Source: Uruburuella suis
GTDB lineage: Bacteria > Pseudomonadota > Gammaproteobacteria > Burkholderiales > Neisseriaceae
Assembly: GCF_004341385.1 (NCBI RefSeq)
Contig: NZ_SLXE01000030.1
Span: 1-30,671 of the forward strand
Reading direction: 5' to 3'
DNA length: 30,671 nucleotides
A program made the position numbers and the translations under genes. Below are positions 6,577-12,878 of this stretch, in pieces. The notes under the pieces are model-generated. The model searched no databases. It saw nothing but the letters and a program-made list of their open reading frames with translations, and had not been told where the DNA came from. Within the stretch, counting starts at the first letter, position 1. The number at the start of each line of letters is the position of its first letter.

Positions 6577-7596
6577 ATGATCATGCAACAATCTGTAAAA
6601 TTTCCCCTCGCCATCATGGCCGCCATGCTTTTGGCCGCCTGCTCGCCTGCCGAACAAAAAGCTGCCGCGCCGACAGCATCTGAGGCGGCACCGGCTGCGG
6701 CTGATGTGAAAAAAGTGGCGATTACCGCCATTGTGGAACATCCGGCGCTGGACAATGTGCGCCAAGGCGTGCTGGAAGAATTGAAAGCACAAGGCTTTGA
6801 AGAGGGCAAGAATCTGCAAGTCGATTTTCAAAGCGCGCAAGGCAGCACCGCCACCGCCGGCCAGATTGCCAAGAAATTTGCCGGTGACAAGCCCGATGTG
6901 ATTGTGGCCATTGCCACGCCGAGCGCGCAATCGGTGGTGGCCGCCACCAAGTCGATTCCGGTGGTGTTTGCCGCCGTTACCGACCCTGTGGCCGCCAAGC
7001 TGGTGAGCAGCTGGGAAGCCTCCAAAACCAATGTCACCGGCGTGTCGGACGAGCTGCCGCTCTCGCCGCAAATCGATTTGATGAAAAAAATTGTGCCCAC
7101 GCTCAAATCGGTGGGTTATGTGTATAGCCCCGGCGAAGTGAATTCCACCGTGGTGCTGGAGCAGCTGAAAACGGAATTGGGCAAGCAAGGCATCGAAGTG
7201 GCCGCCGCGCCGGCGCAACGCAGCGCCGATGTGCCCACAGCTGCCCGCAGCCTCAAAGGCAAAGCCGATTTGATTTATACCTCGCTCGATAATAATGTGG
7301 TGGCGGCTTATGAATCGCTTTATAAAGTGGCGGTGGAAAACAAGCTGCCGCTGGTGGCTTCCGACACCGATTCGGTCAAGCGCGGGGCGGTGGCGGCGCT
7401 GGGCGTGAATTATCGCGATATGGGCAAGAAAACCGGTGAAATCGTGGCGCGTATTTTGAAAGGCGAAGCGCCGGGCGATATTGCTCCCTCGCGCATGGAT
7501 AAGCTGGATTTGATTGTGAGCAAGAAAAATGCCGCCGAAGAAGGGGTGACCTTGTCGGAAGAGGTGTTGAAAGAAGCGGCCGAAGTGCAGGAATAA
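6577..7596 (+). CDS. ABC transporter substrate-binding lipoprotein (TrpX-like)
   Basis: This solute-binding lipoprotein belongs to the ABC_sub_bind family (PF04392), which includes streptococcal TrpX for tryptophan. A lipoprotein signal ends in LLAAC with Cys22 as the lipidated residue, followed by an Ala/Pro/Glu linker. The mature part has the two-lobed fold pattern: VAITAIVEHPALDNVRQGV, DVIVAIATPSAQSVVAATK, SIPVVFAAVTDPVAAKLV, SVGYVYSPGEVNSTVV and LPLVASDTDSVKRGAVAALG. Three in-frame ATGs occur at 6571, 6577 and 6583. GAGAG at 6566-6570 touches the first and sits 6 bases from the second, so I chose 6577. Permease and ATPase genes follow after a hairpin-containing gap. The substrate is probably an amino acid but is not proven. 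Confidence 0.88.
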   Translation: MIMQQSVKFPLAIMAAMLLAACSPAEQKAAAPTASEAAPAAADVKKVAITAIVEHPALDNVRQGVLEELKAQGFEEGKNLQVDFQSAQGSTATAGQIAKKFAGDKPDVIVAIATPSAQSVVAATKSIPVVFAAVTDPVAAKLVSSWEASKTNVTGVSDELPLSPQIDLMKKIVPTLKSVGYVYSPGEVNSTVVLEQLKTELGKQGIEVAAAPAQRSADVPTAARSLKGKADLIYTSLDNNVVAAYESLYKVAVENKLPLVASDTDSVKRGAVAALGVNYRDMGKKTGEIVARILKGEAPGDIAPSRMDKLDLIVSKKNAAEEGVTLSEEVLKEAAEVQE

Positions 7597-7617
7597 GGCT
7601 GCGGCTGAGCTAGGATA

Positions 7618-7702
7618 CCCTAGGCTTTGTTTGCGGCTTATCAAATGGCAAGTTTGTTTATGACTCAAATCTTGAGCGCAGATGAAAAGCAAACAGTGCC
7701 TC
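7618..7702. mobile_element. Shortened family B miniature element
   Basis: The left end CCTAGGCTTTGTTTGC and right end GATGAAAAGCAAACAGTGCC are degenerate inverted repeats. The right part (CTCAAATCTTGAGCGCAGATGAA) lines up with the right part of the element at 4604-4771. At about 85 bp it looks like an internally deleted, decayed copy. It sits between the binding-protein gene and the permease gene. Confidence 0.5.
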
Positions 7703-7730
7703 AGGCCGTCTGAAAGGTTTCAGACGGCCT
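7703..7730. terminator. Paired uptake sequences between binding protein and permease genes
   Basis: AGGCCGTCTGAA and its reverse complement are separated by 4 bases. The stem is perfect but the trailing ATTTGAT is weak. It could act as a partial terminator or 3' stabiliser, giving more binding protein than membrane components. Confidence 0.55.
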
Positions 7731-7782
7731 ATTTGATAAAACATATTAAATAACAAAATATCAACAATAAAAAGAAAGCATT

Positions 7783-8685
7783 ATGTCTATCGAAGCTTTA
7801 TTCGGCGCTTTTGAAAGCGGCCTGATTTATGCGCTGGTGGCGCTGGGGGTGCTGATTTCTTTCCGCATTCTCGATTTTCCCGATCTCACTGCCGATGGCA
7901 GCTTTCCGCTGGGCGGCGCGGTGGCGGCGGTGTGCATTGTCAACGGCATCAATCCGTGGCTGGCCTGCGCTGCGGGCATGGCTGCCGGCGCGTGCGCCGG
8001 TGTGGTGACGGCGTGGTTGCATGTGTCGTTGAAAATTTTGCAGCTTTTGGCCAGCATTTTGGTGATGGTGGCGCTTTATTCGGTCAACCTCAGAATCATG
8101 GGCGCGCCCAATGTGCCGCTGATCGGTGAGCAAACCGTGTTCACACCGTTTGTGGCTGCCGATTTCAGCAACCAATTTTGGGTGCAGCCGCTGATTATTT
8201 TGGGCTTTGTTATCGCCGCCAAGCTCTTGCTCGATTGGTTTTTCTCCACCGAAGCGGGTTTGAGCATGCGCGCCACAGGTGCCAACGGCCGCATGGCGCG
8301 CGCGCAAGGTGTGGGCACTTCTAAAATGATCATTATCGGCATGGCTCTGTCGAATGCGCTGATTGCCTTGGGCGGTGCGCTGTTTGTGCAAACCCAGGGC
8401 GGGGCGGATATTTCCATCGGCGTGGGCACGATTGTGATCGGTTTGGCGGCGGTGATTATCGGCGAAACCCTGCTGCCGAGCAAACGCATCTGGATGGTGG
8501 TGTTGTCCGTGATTGTCGGCGCGGTGCTCTACCGCCTCTTTATCGCGCTGGCGCTGGGCAGCGACACCTTGCGCGGTATCGGTTTCGGTCCGCAGGATTT
8601 AAACCTGCTCACTGCAATTTTGGTGGTGATCGCCTTGCGCATGCCTTATATCAAACGCTGGCTGCAAAGGAAAAAAACATCATGA
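7783..8685 (+). CDS. ABC transporter permease (TrpY-like)
   Basis: This is a 300 aa inner-membrane permease of the branched-chain amino acid type (PF02653-like), matching TrpY-type partners of ABC_sub_bind proteins. The N-terminus MSIEALFGAFESGLIYALVA leads into the typical LGVLISFRILDFPDLTADGS segment. About eight hydrophobic helices follow. The loop STEAGLSMRATGANGRMARA is the usual coupling region that contacts the ATPase. The last codons overlap the ATPase start by four bases (ATGA), a sign of translational coupling. The start is supported by AAAGAAAG just upstream. Confidence 0.9.
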   Translation: MSIEALFGAFESGLIYALVALGVLISFRILDFPDLTADGSFPLGGAVAAVCIVNGINPWLACAAGMAAGACAGVVTAWLHVSLKILQLLASILVMVALYSVNLRIMGAPNVPLIGEQTVFTPFVAADFSNQFWVQPLIILGFVIAAKLLLDWFFSTEAGLSMRATGANGRMARAQGVGTSKMIIIGMALSNALIALGGALFVQTQGGADISIGVGTIVIGLAAVIIGETLLPSKRIWMVVLSVIVGAVLYRLFIALALGSDTLRGIGFGPQDLNLLTAILVVIALRMPYIKRWLQRKKTS

Positions 8686-9476
8686 TGCGCGCCGAAAACC
8701 TCAAAATCACCTTCAACCCCGGCACGCCGATTGAAAACCCTGCTTTGCGCGGCATGAGCTTGAGCATTGCCGATGGCGAATTTGTGACCGTAATCGGCAG
8801 CAACGGCGCGGGCAAATCCACTTTTCTCAATGCCATCAGCGGCGATTTGGCGGTGGATAGCGGCATCATCTGCATCGACAACCAAGACGTTACCCGATTG
8901 CCTGCACACAAACGGGCCCATTTGGTGGCGCGCGTGTTTCAAGACCCGATGGCCGGCACTTGCGAAGCCTTGAGCATAGAAGAAAACATGGCTTTGGCGT
9001 ATAAGCGCGGTCAAAAGCGCAGCTTGGGTTTGGCGCTCAACAAAAGCACACGCGAATTTTTCCGCGAAAAATTATCGCTGCTGAAGCTGGGGTTGGAAAA
9101 CCGCCTCACCGACCGCATGGGGCTGCTTTCCGGCGGCCAGCGCCAGGCCGTGAGCCTGCTGATGGCCAGCCTGCAACCGAGCAAAATCCTGCTGCTCGAT
9201 GAGCACACCGCCGCACTCGACCCGAAAACCGCCGCTTTTGTGCTGGATTTGACCGACCGCATCATCCATGAAAACAAACTCACCGCCATGATGGTGACCC
9301 ACTCAATGCGCCAAGCGCTCGACCACGGCAGCCGCACGGTGATGCTGCACCAAGGGCAGGTGGTGCTGGATGTGCACGGCGATAAACGCGCGGGCATGGA
9401 TGTGGCCGATTTGCTGGCTATGTTTGAGCAAACCCGTGGCGAAAAAGTGTCGGATGATGCTTTATTGTTGGGTTAG
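8682..9476 (+). CDS. ABC transporter ATP-binding protein (TrpZ-like)
   Basis: This 264 aa ATPase powers the importer formed with the preceding permease and binding protein. Walker A is GSNGAGKST at residues 39-47. The Q-loop is near VFQDPMAG, the ABC signature is LSGGQRQAV at about 149-157, Walker B is ILLLDEHTAALDP, and the switch histidine is in MVTHSMRQA. The length and insertions match the single-ATPase systems that accompany ABC_sub_bind proteins. Its start overlaps the permease stop, so its translation probably depends on the upstream gene. Confidence 0.92.
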   Translation: MMRAENLKITFNPGTPIENPALRGMSLSIADGEFVTVIGSNGAGKSTFLNAISGDLAVDSGIICIDNQDVTRLPAHKRAHLVARVFQDPMAGTCEALSIEENMALAYKRGQKRSLGLALNKSTREFFREKLSLLKLGLENRLTDRMGLLSGGQRQAVSLLMASLQPSKILLLDEHTAALDPKTAAFVLDLTDRIIHENKLTAMMVTHSMRQALDHGSRTVMLHQGQVVLDVHGDKRAGMDVADLLAMFEQTRGEKVSDDALLLG

Positions 9477-9504
9477 GGTTGAAAGCGTGGCAATGAAAGA
9501 GAAT

Positions 9505-9551
9505 GAGGCCGTCTGAAAACCTATTTCAGACGGCCTCTTTCAGACGGCCTC
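9505..9551. terminator. Triple uptake-sequence hairpin between converging genes
   Basis: GAGGCCGTCTGAAA pairs with TTTCAGACGGCCTC at 9505-9537, and a third copy, TTTCAGACGGCCTC, follows immediately. The site lies between the converging ABC ATPase and hemerythrin genes and can act as a two-way terminator. Another single uptake sequence lies at about 9600. Confidence 0.65.
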
Positions 9552-9668
9552 TTATTGTTGTATTGCAGATGCGCACAGCCCGTGTATCGTTTAAAGCGAA
9601 GGCCGTCTGAAACCTTAATATTCGGGCTTGTTTGGGATTTGCAGCGGCGTTTGCATGGATGGCCGAGG

Positions 9669-10190
9669 CTAAGTGCTGCGCCTTCTTGCCGCCATATTGC
9701 GGCCGATTTCGGCCAGTTTTTGCGGCGGTATTTTTTGCTTGCCCAGCGCAAACAGGGCTTCTTCGATTTCTAAATGCACATCATAAGCGGCGGTGAAGCG
9801 GGCCAATATTTCGCCATCGGGCATGTGGCCGGCATGTTCGTGCAGTTTGTCGAATTCGGTTTGCACCGCCGCCCAGTTGGCATGTAGGTTTTCATGCTGG
9901 CGCAAAAGCTCGTCAATATCGGCTTTTGCTTCGGGCGCGTATTGCAGCAGCAGCGGGAAAAAATCGTTTTCTTCGTCTTGATGGTGCAAGGGCGCGGCCA
10001 CGTTGAAATATTGGCTGATTTGGCGGATGGTTTGCAACACAATGTCGTTGCGGCCGTGTTCGGCGATATAGCCCGGAAGCAGCCGGGTTTGCCCGCAAAA
10101 GCGGCGCACTTTGTCGTGGCAGGCATAGAGCATTTCTATCGGCTCGGCAAAAGTGGTGCTGCGGGTGTCAAACGGATTGATCAGATTCAT
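9669..10190 (-). CDS. Hemerythrin HHE-domain protein
   Basis: This 173 aa cytoplasmic protein has the hemerythrin-like four-helix pattern (PF01814). Candidate di-iron ligands are His25 in ACHDKVRRF, the LHHQDEENDFFP pair with its acidic residues, QHENLH, and YDVHLEIEEALFAL, in the usual order. Such proteins bind oxygen or nitric oxide, or help repair iron-sulfur centres; which applies here is not visible. The ATG at 10190 is preceded by AGGAG with a 7 base spacer. The frame is open nine codons further to 10217, but those codons fall inside the adjoining repeat element. It stands alone between two repeat-rich gaps. Confidence 0.87.
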   Translation of the reverse strand: MNLINPFDTRSTTFAEPIEMLYACHDKVRRFCGQTRLLPGYIAEHGRNDIVLQTIRQISQYFNVAAPLHHQDEENDFFPLLLQYAPEAKADIDELLRQHENLHANWAAVQTEFDKLHEHAGHMPDGEILARFTAAYDVHLEIEEALFALGKQKIPPQKLAEIGRNMAARRRST

Positions 10191-10199
10191 GATGCGGCT

Positions 10200-10472
10200 C
10201 CTAGGGTATCCTGACATTTCGATTTATGGGTGTATTTCGCCCCTGAAAACGCATCTGCTGCGTTAAAAAGCCTCGTAATAGCAATCCAAAAAAATAACCT
10301 GACTTCGTTGTCTCGCCTTGCCGTACTATCTTTACTGTCGCAGGCTCGCTGCCTTGTTAGCTTACTTTTTTGAATGGGTATAAGGTGTCCAACCTTGCTG
10401 TGTTTTTTGCCTTGCATCTGCACTTTCAGGAACAAAATCCCTCTCATAAAAACGAAATGTTAGGACGCCTTG
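10200..10472. mobile_element. Family B miniature element interrupted by a Correia-core element
   Basis: The outer ends CCTAGGGTATCCTGACATTTCG-like (left) and CGAAATGTTAGGACGCC (right) are inverted repeats. The internal AAGGTGTCCAACCTTGCTGT matches the element at 4604-4771. Between the two halves sits a 104 bp Correia-core copy at 10278-10381. The order of events is therefore readable: the family B element came first and the Correia-core element entered later. Confidence 0.7.
10278..10381 (+). mobile_element. Correia-core element, copy 2 (nested)
   Basis: This copy starts ATAGCAATCCAAAAAA and ends TTTTTTGAATGGGTAT. Its core GTCTCGCCTTGCCGTACTAT and GCCTTGTTAGCTTACTT agree with the copies at 4785-4887 and 20792-20894. 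It is inserted within a family B element and is flanked by TA-containing sequence on both sides, consistent with insertion at a TA dinucleotide. Confidence 0.78.
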
Positions 10473-10580
10473 GCGGCTTATGGTTTCAGACGGCCTTGGG
10501 TTTGTTTGCATTTCGTCCGCGAGTAAGGCTTTGAGCCGAATTGCTGCATGAAGAATGGTGCGCAGACGCCGGTTTTACAA

Positions 10581-11351
10581 TCAACGAATCACGGTTACTT
10601 CATCGCCCAAATGCACTTGGCCGCTGTTGCGCGCAATCATATTGATGCCGAAGCAGGCCTTATGGGTGAGTGCGAGCGTGGCCAATGGTTGCTGCTGCGG
10701 GTGTTTTTGGCCGCTGTGCAAATCCACCGTGGTCATCACGCAGCGCACGCAAGGCTTGAAAAGCTCGAATTCGACGGCGCCGATGCGGATAATGCGCCAG
10801 CGGTCTTCTTCATAAGCTTCGCGGCCGTCTATCACCAAGTTGGGGCGGAAGCGGCGCATTTCCACCGCCTCTTCAAGCTGGCTGTTGAGCAGGGTAAGCG
10901 AGGCGTTGCTGGTGAGCAGATAAGGCGCGCCATCGGCAAATGAAAGCGGGGTTTGCGCAAACGAGAGCACGCGCCGGCTCGGGTTGCCGAGGTAATAAAG
11001 GCGGCAGGCCACGCCCAGCTGCTGCGAGAGCCATTCATCGGTGCTGCTGCTGCCGTGCCGGGCTTCGAAGCGATCTTTCCACACCGCCACTTCTGCCGCT
11101 TGGGTGAATTCATGGTGGTACACGCGGCGGCGGCTGCCGTCGGGCGCGGTAAGCGTGAGGCCGTCTGAATGCGGCTCTGCCTGCCACAGCAGCATATGCG
11201 GCAGCTTGCGCGCGGTGAGAAACATGCCGTCAGGCGTGGCCACCAGCCATTCGCGGTCGTGCGGCATGCCGGCGTGGCGGATATCGGCGGCTTCGGCGTT
11301 GAGGCCGCGCATGGATTTTACGGGATAATAAACGATTTCGGTCAGTTGCAT
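10581..11351 (-). CDS. MOSC domain protein (YcbX-like)
   Basis: This 256 aa protein has an N-terminal MOSC-N beta-barrel domain (LTEIVYYPVKSMRGLNAE, then GMPHDREWLVATPDGMFLTA) and a C-terminal MOSC domain. The latter includes FRPNLVIDG, the IIRIGAVEFELFKPCVRC motif and the closing GQVHLGDEVTVI. Cys201 or Cys204 in PCVRC is the likely molybdenum cofactor ligand. YcbX and the mARC proteins reduce N-hydroxylated compounds using Moco. It is shorter than E. coli YcbX and lacks that protein's C-terminal 2Fe-2S ferredoxin domain, so its redox partner would be separate. An in-frame uptake sequence lies within the gene at about 11158-11168. Confidence 0.88.
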   Translation of the reverse strand: MQLTEIVYYPVKSMRGLNAEAADIRHAGMPHDREWLVATPDGMFLTARKLPHMLLWQAEPHSDGLTLTAPDGSRRRVYHHEFTQAAEVAVWKDRFEARHGSSSTDEWLSQQLGVACRLYYLGNPSRRVLSFAQTPLSFADGAPYLLTSNASLTLLNSQLEEAVEMRRFRPNLVIDGREAYEEDRWRIIRIGAVEFELFKPCVRCVMTTVDLHSGQKHPQQQPLATLALTHKACFGINMIARNSGQVHLGDEVTVIR

Positions 11352-11437
11352 GGCAAGCTTTCAGACGGCCTTGGGCAGATGGAATATCATAACGCAAAGT
11401 GTTTGGACGGGTAAGGCCGTCTGAACATTTCGGCCAT

Positions 11438-11464
11438 AAAAAAGGCCTGCATCAGCAGGCCTTT
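11438..11464 (-). terminator. Rho-independent terminator of laz
   Basis: On the minus strand, AAAGGCCTGC pairs with GCAGGCCTTT around a 4 base loop, followed by a run of T. It begins 18 bases after the laz stop codon. Confidence 0.85.
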
Positions 11465-11481
11465 GGCAGATTGGGTGTGGC

Positions 11482-12051
11482 TTAATCCACCAAATTCACG
11501 TTGCCGCGCATCATGGCGATGTGGCCGGGGAATGAGCAGAAAAACTCATATTTGTTGCCGGCTGCGAATTTGCTGGTGTCGATGGTGATGGAGGTTTCTT
11601 CGCCGCCGCCGATCAGTTTGGTGTGGGCAACAATGCGCGGATCATCGGCTTTAACAAAATCGTTGTCCACGCCGGCAGCGGCGCCTTCTTTATCCACGGC
11701 ATCCACGTCTTCGGTTTTGGTGATCACGATGTTGTGACCCATGGCCGCTTTGGGCATTTTGCCGACGTGTTTCAGGGTGATGGTGAAGGTTTTGCAGGCT
11801 TTGCTGATGTTGATGTCGGCGGTGTCGAATTTCATGGCATCGTCTGAAGACACAACGGTAGAGCAGGCTTCATCCACGGCAGCGGCCGGTGCGGCTTCGG
11901 AGGCGGCCGCTGCAGAGGCTTCGGCAGCCGGAGCGGATGCGGTGGCAGAAGCGGCCGCCGGTGCGGTGTCGGCGGCAGGTTTTGCGGGCTCTTGCGAGCA
12001 GGCGCTCAGGGCGATAGCAGCTGTGGAAATCAGCGCCAAATATGCTTTCAT
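11482..12051 (-). CDS. laz: Lipid-modified azurin
   Basis: This is a 189 aa copper lipoprotein. The signal peptide ends in LSAC with Cys18 lipidated. Residues 19-60 form an Ala/Pro/Glu/Ser-rich linker like the H.8-type spacer of neisserial Laz, but without strict AAEAP repeats. The azurin domain begins at about residue 60. Its copper ligands are His106 in MGHNIVI, Cys172, His177 and Met181 in CSFPGHIAMM, at the same spacing as in Pseudomonas azurin. Cys63 and Cys86 match the azurin disulfide. Laz carries electrons at the outer membrane and has been linked to copper and peroxide tolerance. AAGGAG 7 bases upstream fixes the start. A terminator follows the gene. Confidence 0.95.
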   Translation of the reverse strand: MKAYLALISTAAIALSACSQEPAKPAADTAPAAASATASAPAAEASAAAASEAAPAAAVDEACSTVVSSDDAMKFDTADINISKACKTFTITLKHVGKMPKAAMGHNIVITKTEDVDAVDKEGAAAGVDNDFVKADDPRIVAHTKLIGGGEETSITIDTSKFAAGNKYEFFCSFPGHIAMMRGNVNLVD

Positions 12052-12211
12052 GAAAAACTCCTTGTGATGAATGTTGCGGCACCATTAGGCGGCAAACTTG
12101 TTGAAGCTTGTGCCGAAGCGCCGTTTGTTGGTGTGTTCGTGCGCCATGCGCTCGAAACGTGTTGCACAGTATGCGGCGGATGAAGTGTGCAAACGTTGTG
12201 CTACATCAATG

Positions 12212-12240
12212 TTTATACACAAATTTATCGTGTTGGGCAA
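12212..12240 (-). promoter_or_regulatory. Candidate laz promoter
   Basis: On the minus strand, TTGCCC (12240-12235) and TATAAA (12217-12212) are spaced 17 bp apart. Just downstream, at 12209-12196, is TTGATGTAGCACAA, whose first half matches an FNR half-site exactly and whose second half is poor. The implied leader is about 150 nt. This is a motif match only. Confidence 0.4.
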
Positions 12241-12304
12241 GAAATAATGATTTTAGATGAATGTTTTGCTATGGCTCGGCAGGCGGGTGAAACGTGGGCA
12301 CGCC

Positions 12305-12724
12305 TTATTTGCGGTGGCGGCTCACCAAGCGTTGCAGCGCTTCGGCCAATTCGGGATGGTGTTGCAATTGTTGTGCGGAATCATCCAGCGTGTCGAGCGC
12401 CGTTTTGCTCAGGCGCAGGCGGTTTTCGCGCGGCGCGGCCGGCGGCTTGGGCACGATTTTGGTGCGCACTTCGATAATGCTGTGGTCGAGCTGCTGCACT
12501 TGCGCGAGCAGACCGGGCAGAATCATGCGCAGGCGGGAAGCGGCCATATTGTTGGCGGCCAAAAGGATTAAGCAGCCGTTGTCGATGCAGGCCGTCTGGA
12601 AATGGGGGCGCAGGTTGGCCGGCAAAATCTGCTTAACTTGCGCATCCAGCCGCTGCCAGTAATGCGCGCTGCGCAGCAAATTGGCCAAATGCGGATCTTG
12701 CTTGCCTAAATGATCGAGATTCAT
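12305..12724 (-). CDS. dciA: DciA-family protein (DUF721)
   Basis: This 139 aa protein has the DUF721 pattern: an N-terminal segment ending LRSAHYWQRLDAQVKQILPANL, a central ACIDNGCLILLAANNMAASRLR strand-turn-helix, and a variable basic, proline-containing tail. DciA proteins interact with the replicative helicase DnaB and help load it in bacteria that lack DnaC. In Neisseria the gene commonly sits head to head with secA, as here, with 154 bp between the start codons. The assignment rests on pattern and neighbourhood. An imperfect uptake sequence lies within the gene near 12590. Confidence 0.8.
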   Translation of the reverse strand: MNLDHLGKQDPHLANLLRSAHYWQRLDAQVKQILPANLRPHFQTACIDNGCLILLAANNMAASRLRMILPGLLAQVQQLDHSIIEVRTKIVPKPPAAPRENRLRLSKTALDTLDDSAQQLQHHPELAEALQRLVSRHRK

Positions 12725-12821
12725 GGTTCAGACGGCCTTTGCAGAAAAGGAACGCGCTTGGCTTGAAATCGGCAAAACCATCGTTATATCTGACGGCATT
12801 GTCACCTTATCAAACGGCTTG

Positions 12822-12830
12822 TGTTAGAAT
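12822..12830 (+). promoter_or_regulatory. Candidate extended -10 promoter for secA
   Basis: TGTTAGAAT (TG at 12822-12823, then TAGAAT at 12825-12830) fits an extended -10 element 49 bases before the secA start. A TTGTCA at 12799-12804 is 20 bp away, long for a -35. The extended -10 may compensate. Confidence 0.4.
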
Positions 12831-12878
12831 TCGGGGTTAATTGCCTTCTTATTTTACCTCAGGCGCAGGGAATCATAC

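Noticed and set aside
6496..7692. Leftward open frame of 398 codons opposite the binding-protein gene
   Set aside because: It is antisense to a clear ABC lipoprotein gene, and its product is His/Arg/Gly-rich as expected for a GC-skewed shadow frame.
9505..9551. Closely repeated uptake sequences resembling a short direct-repeat array
   Set aside because: Three copies of a known uptake signal without spacers of uniform length do not make a CRISPR array; no cas gene is present.
12187..12571. Small rightward open frames upstream of and within dciA
   Set aside because: No ribosome binding site or conserved pattern was seen; they overlap the laz leader and the antisense of dciA.
12725..12878. A SecM-like leader gene before secA
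   Set aside because: The 154 bp between dciA and secA contains no open frame with a signal peptide or arrest motif.
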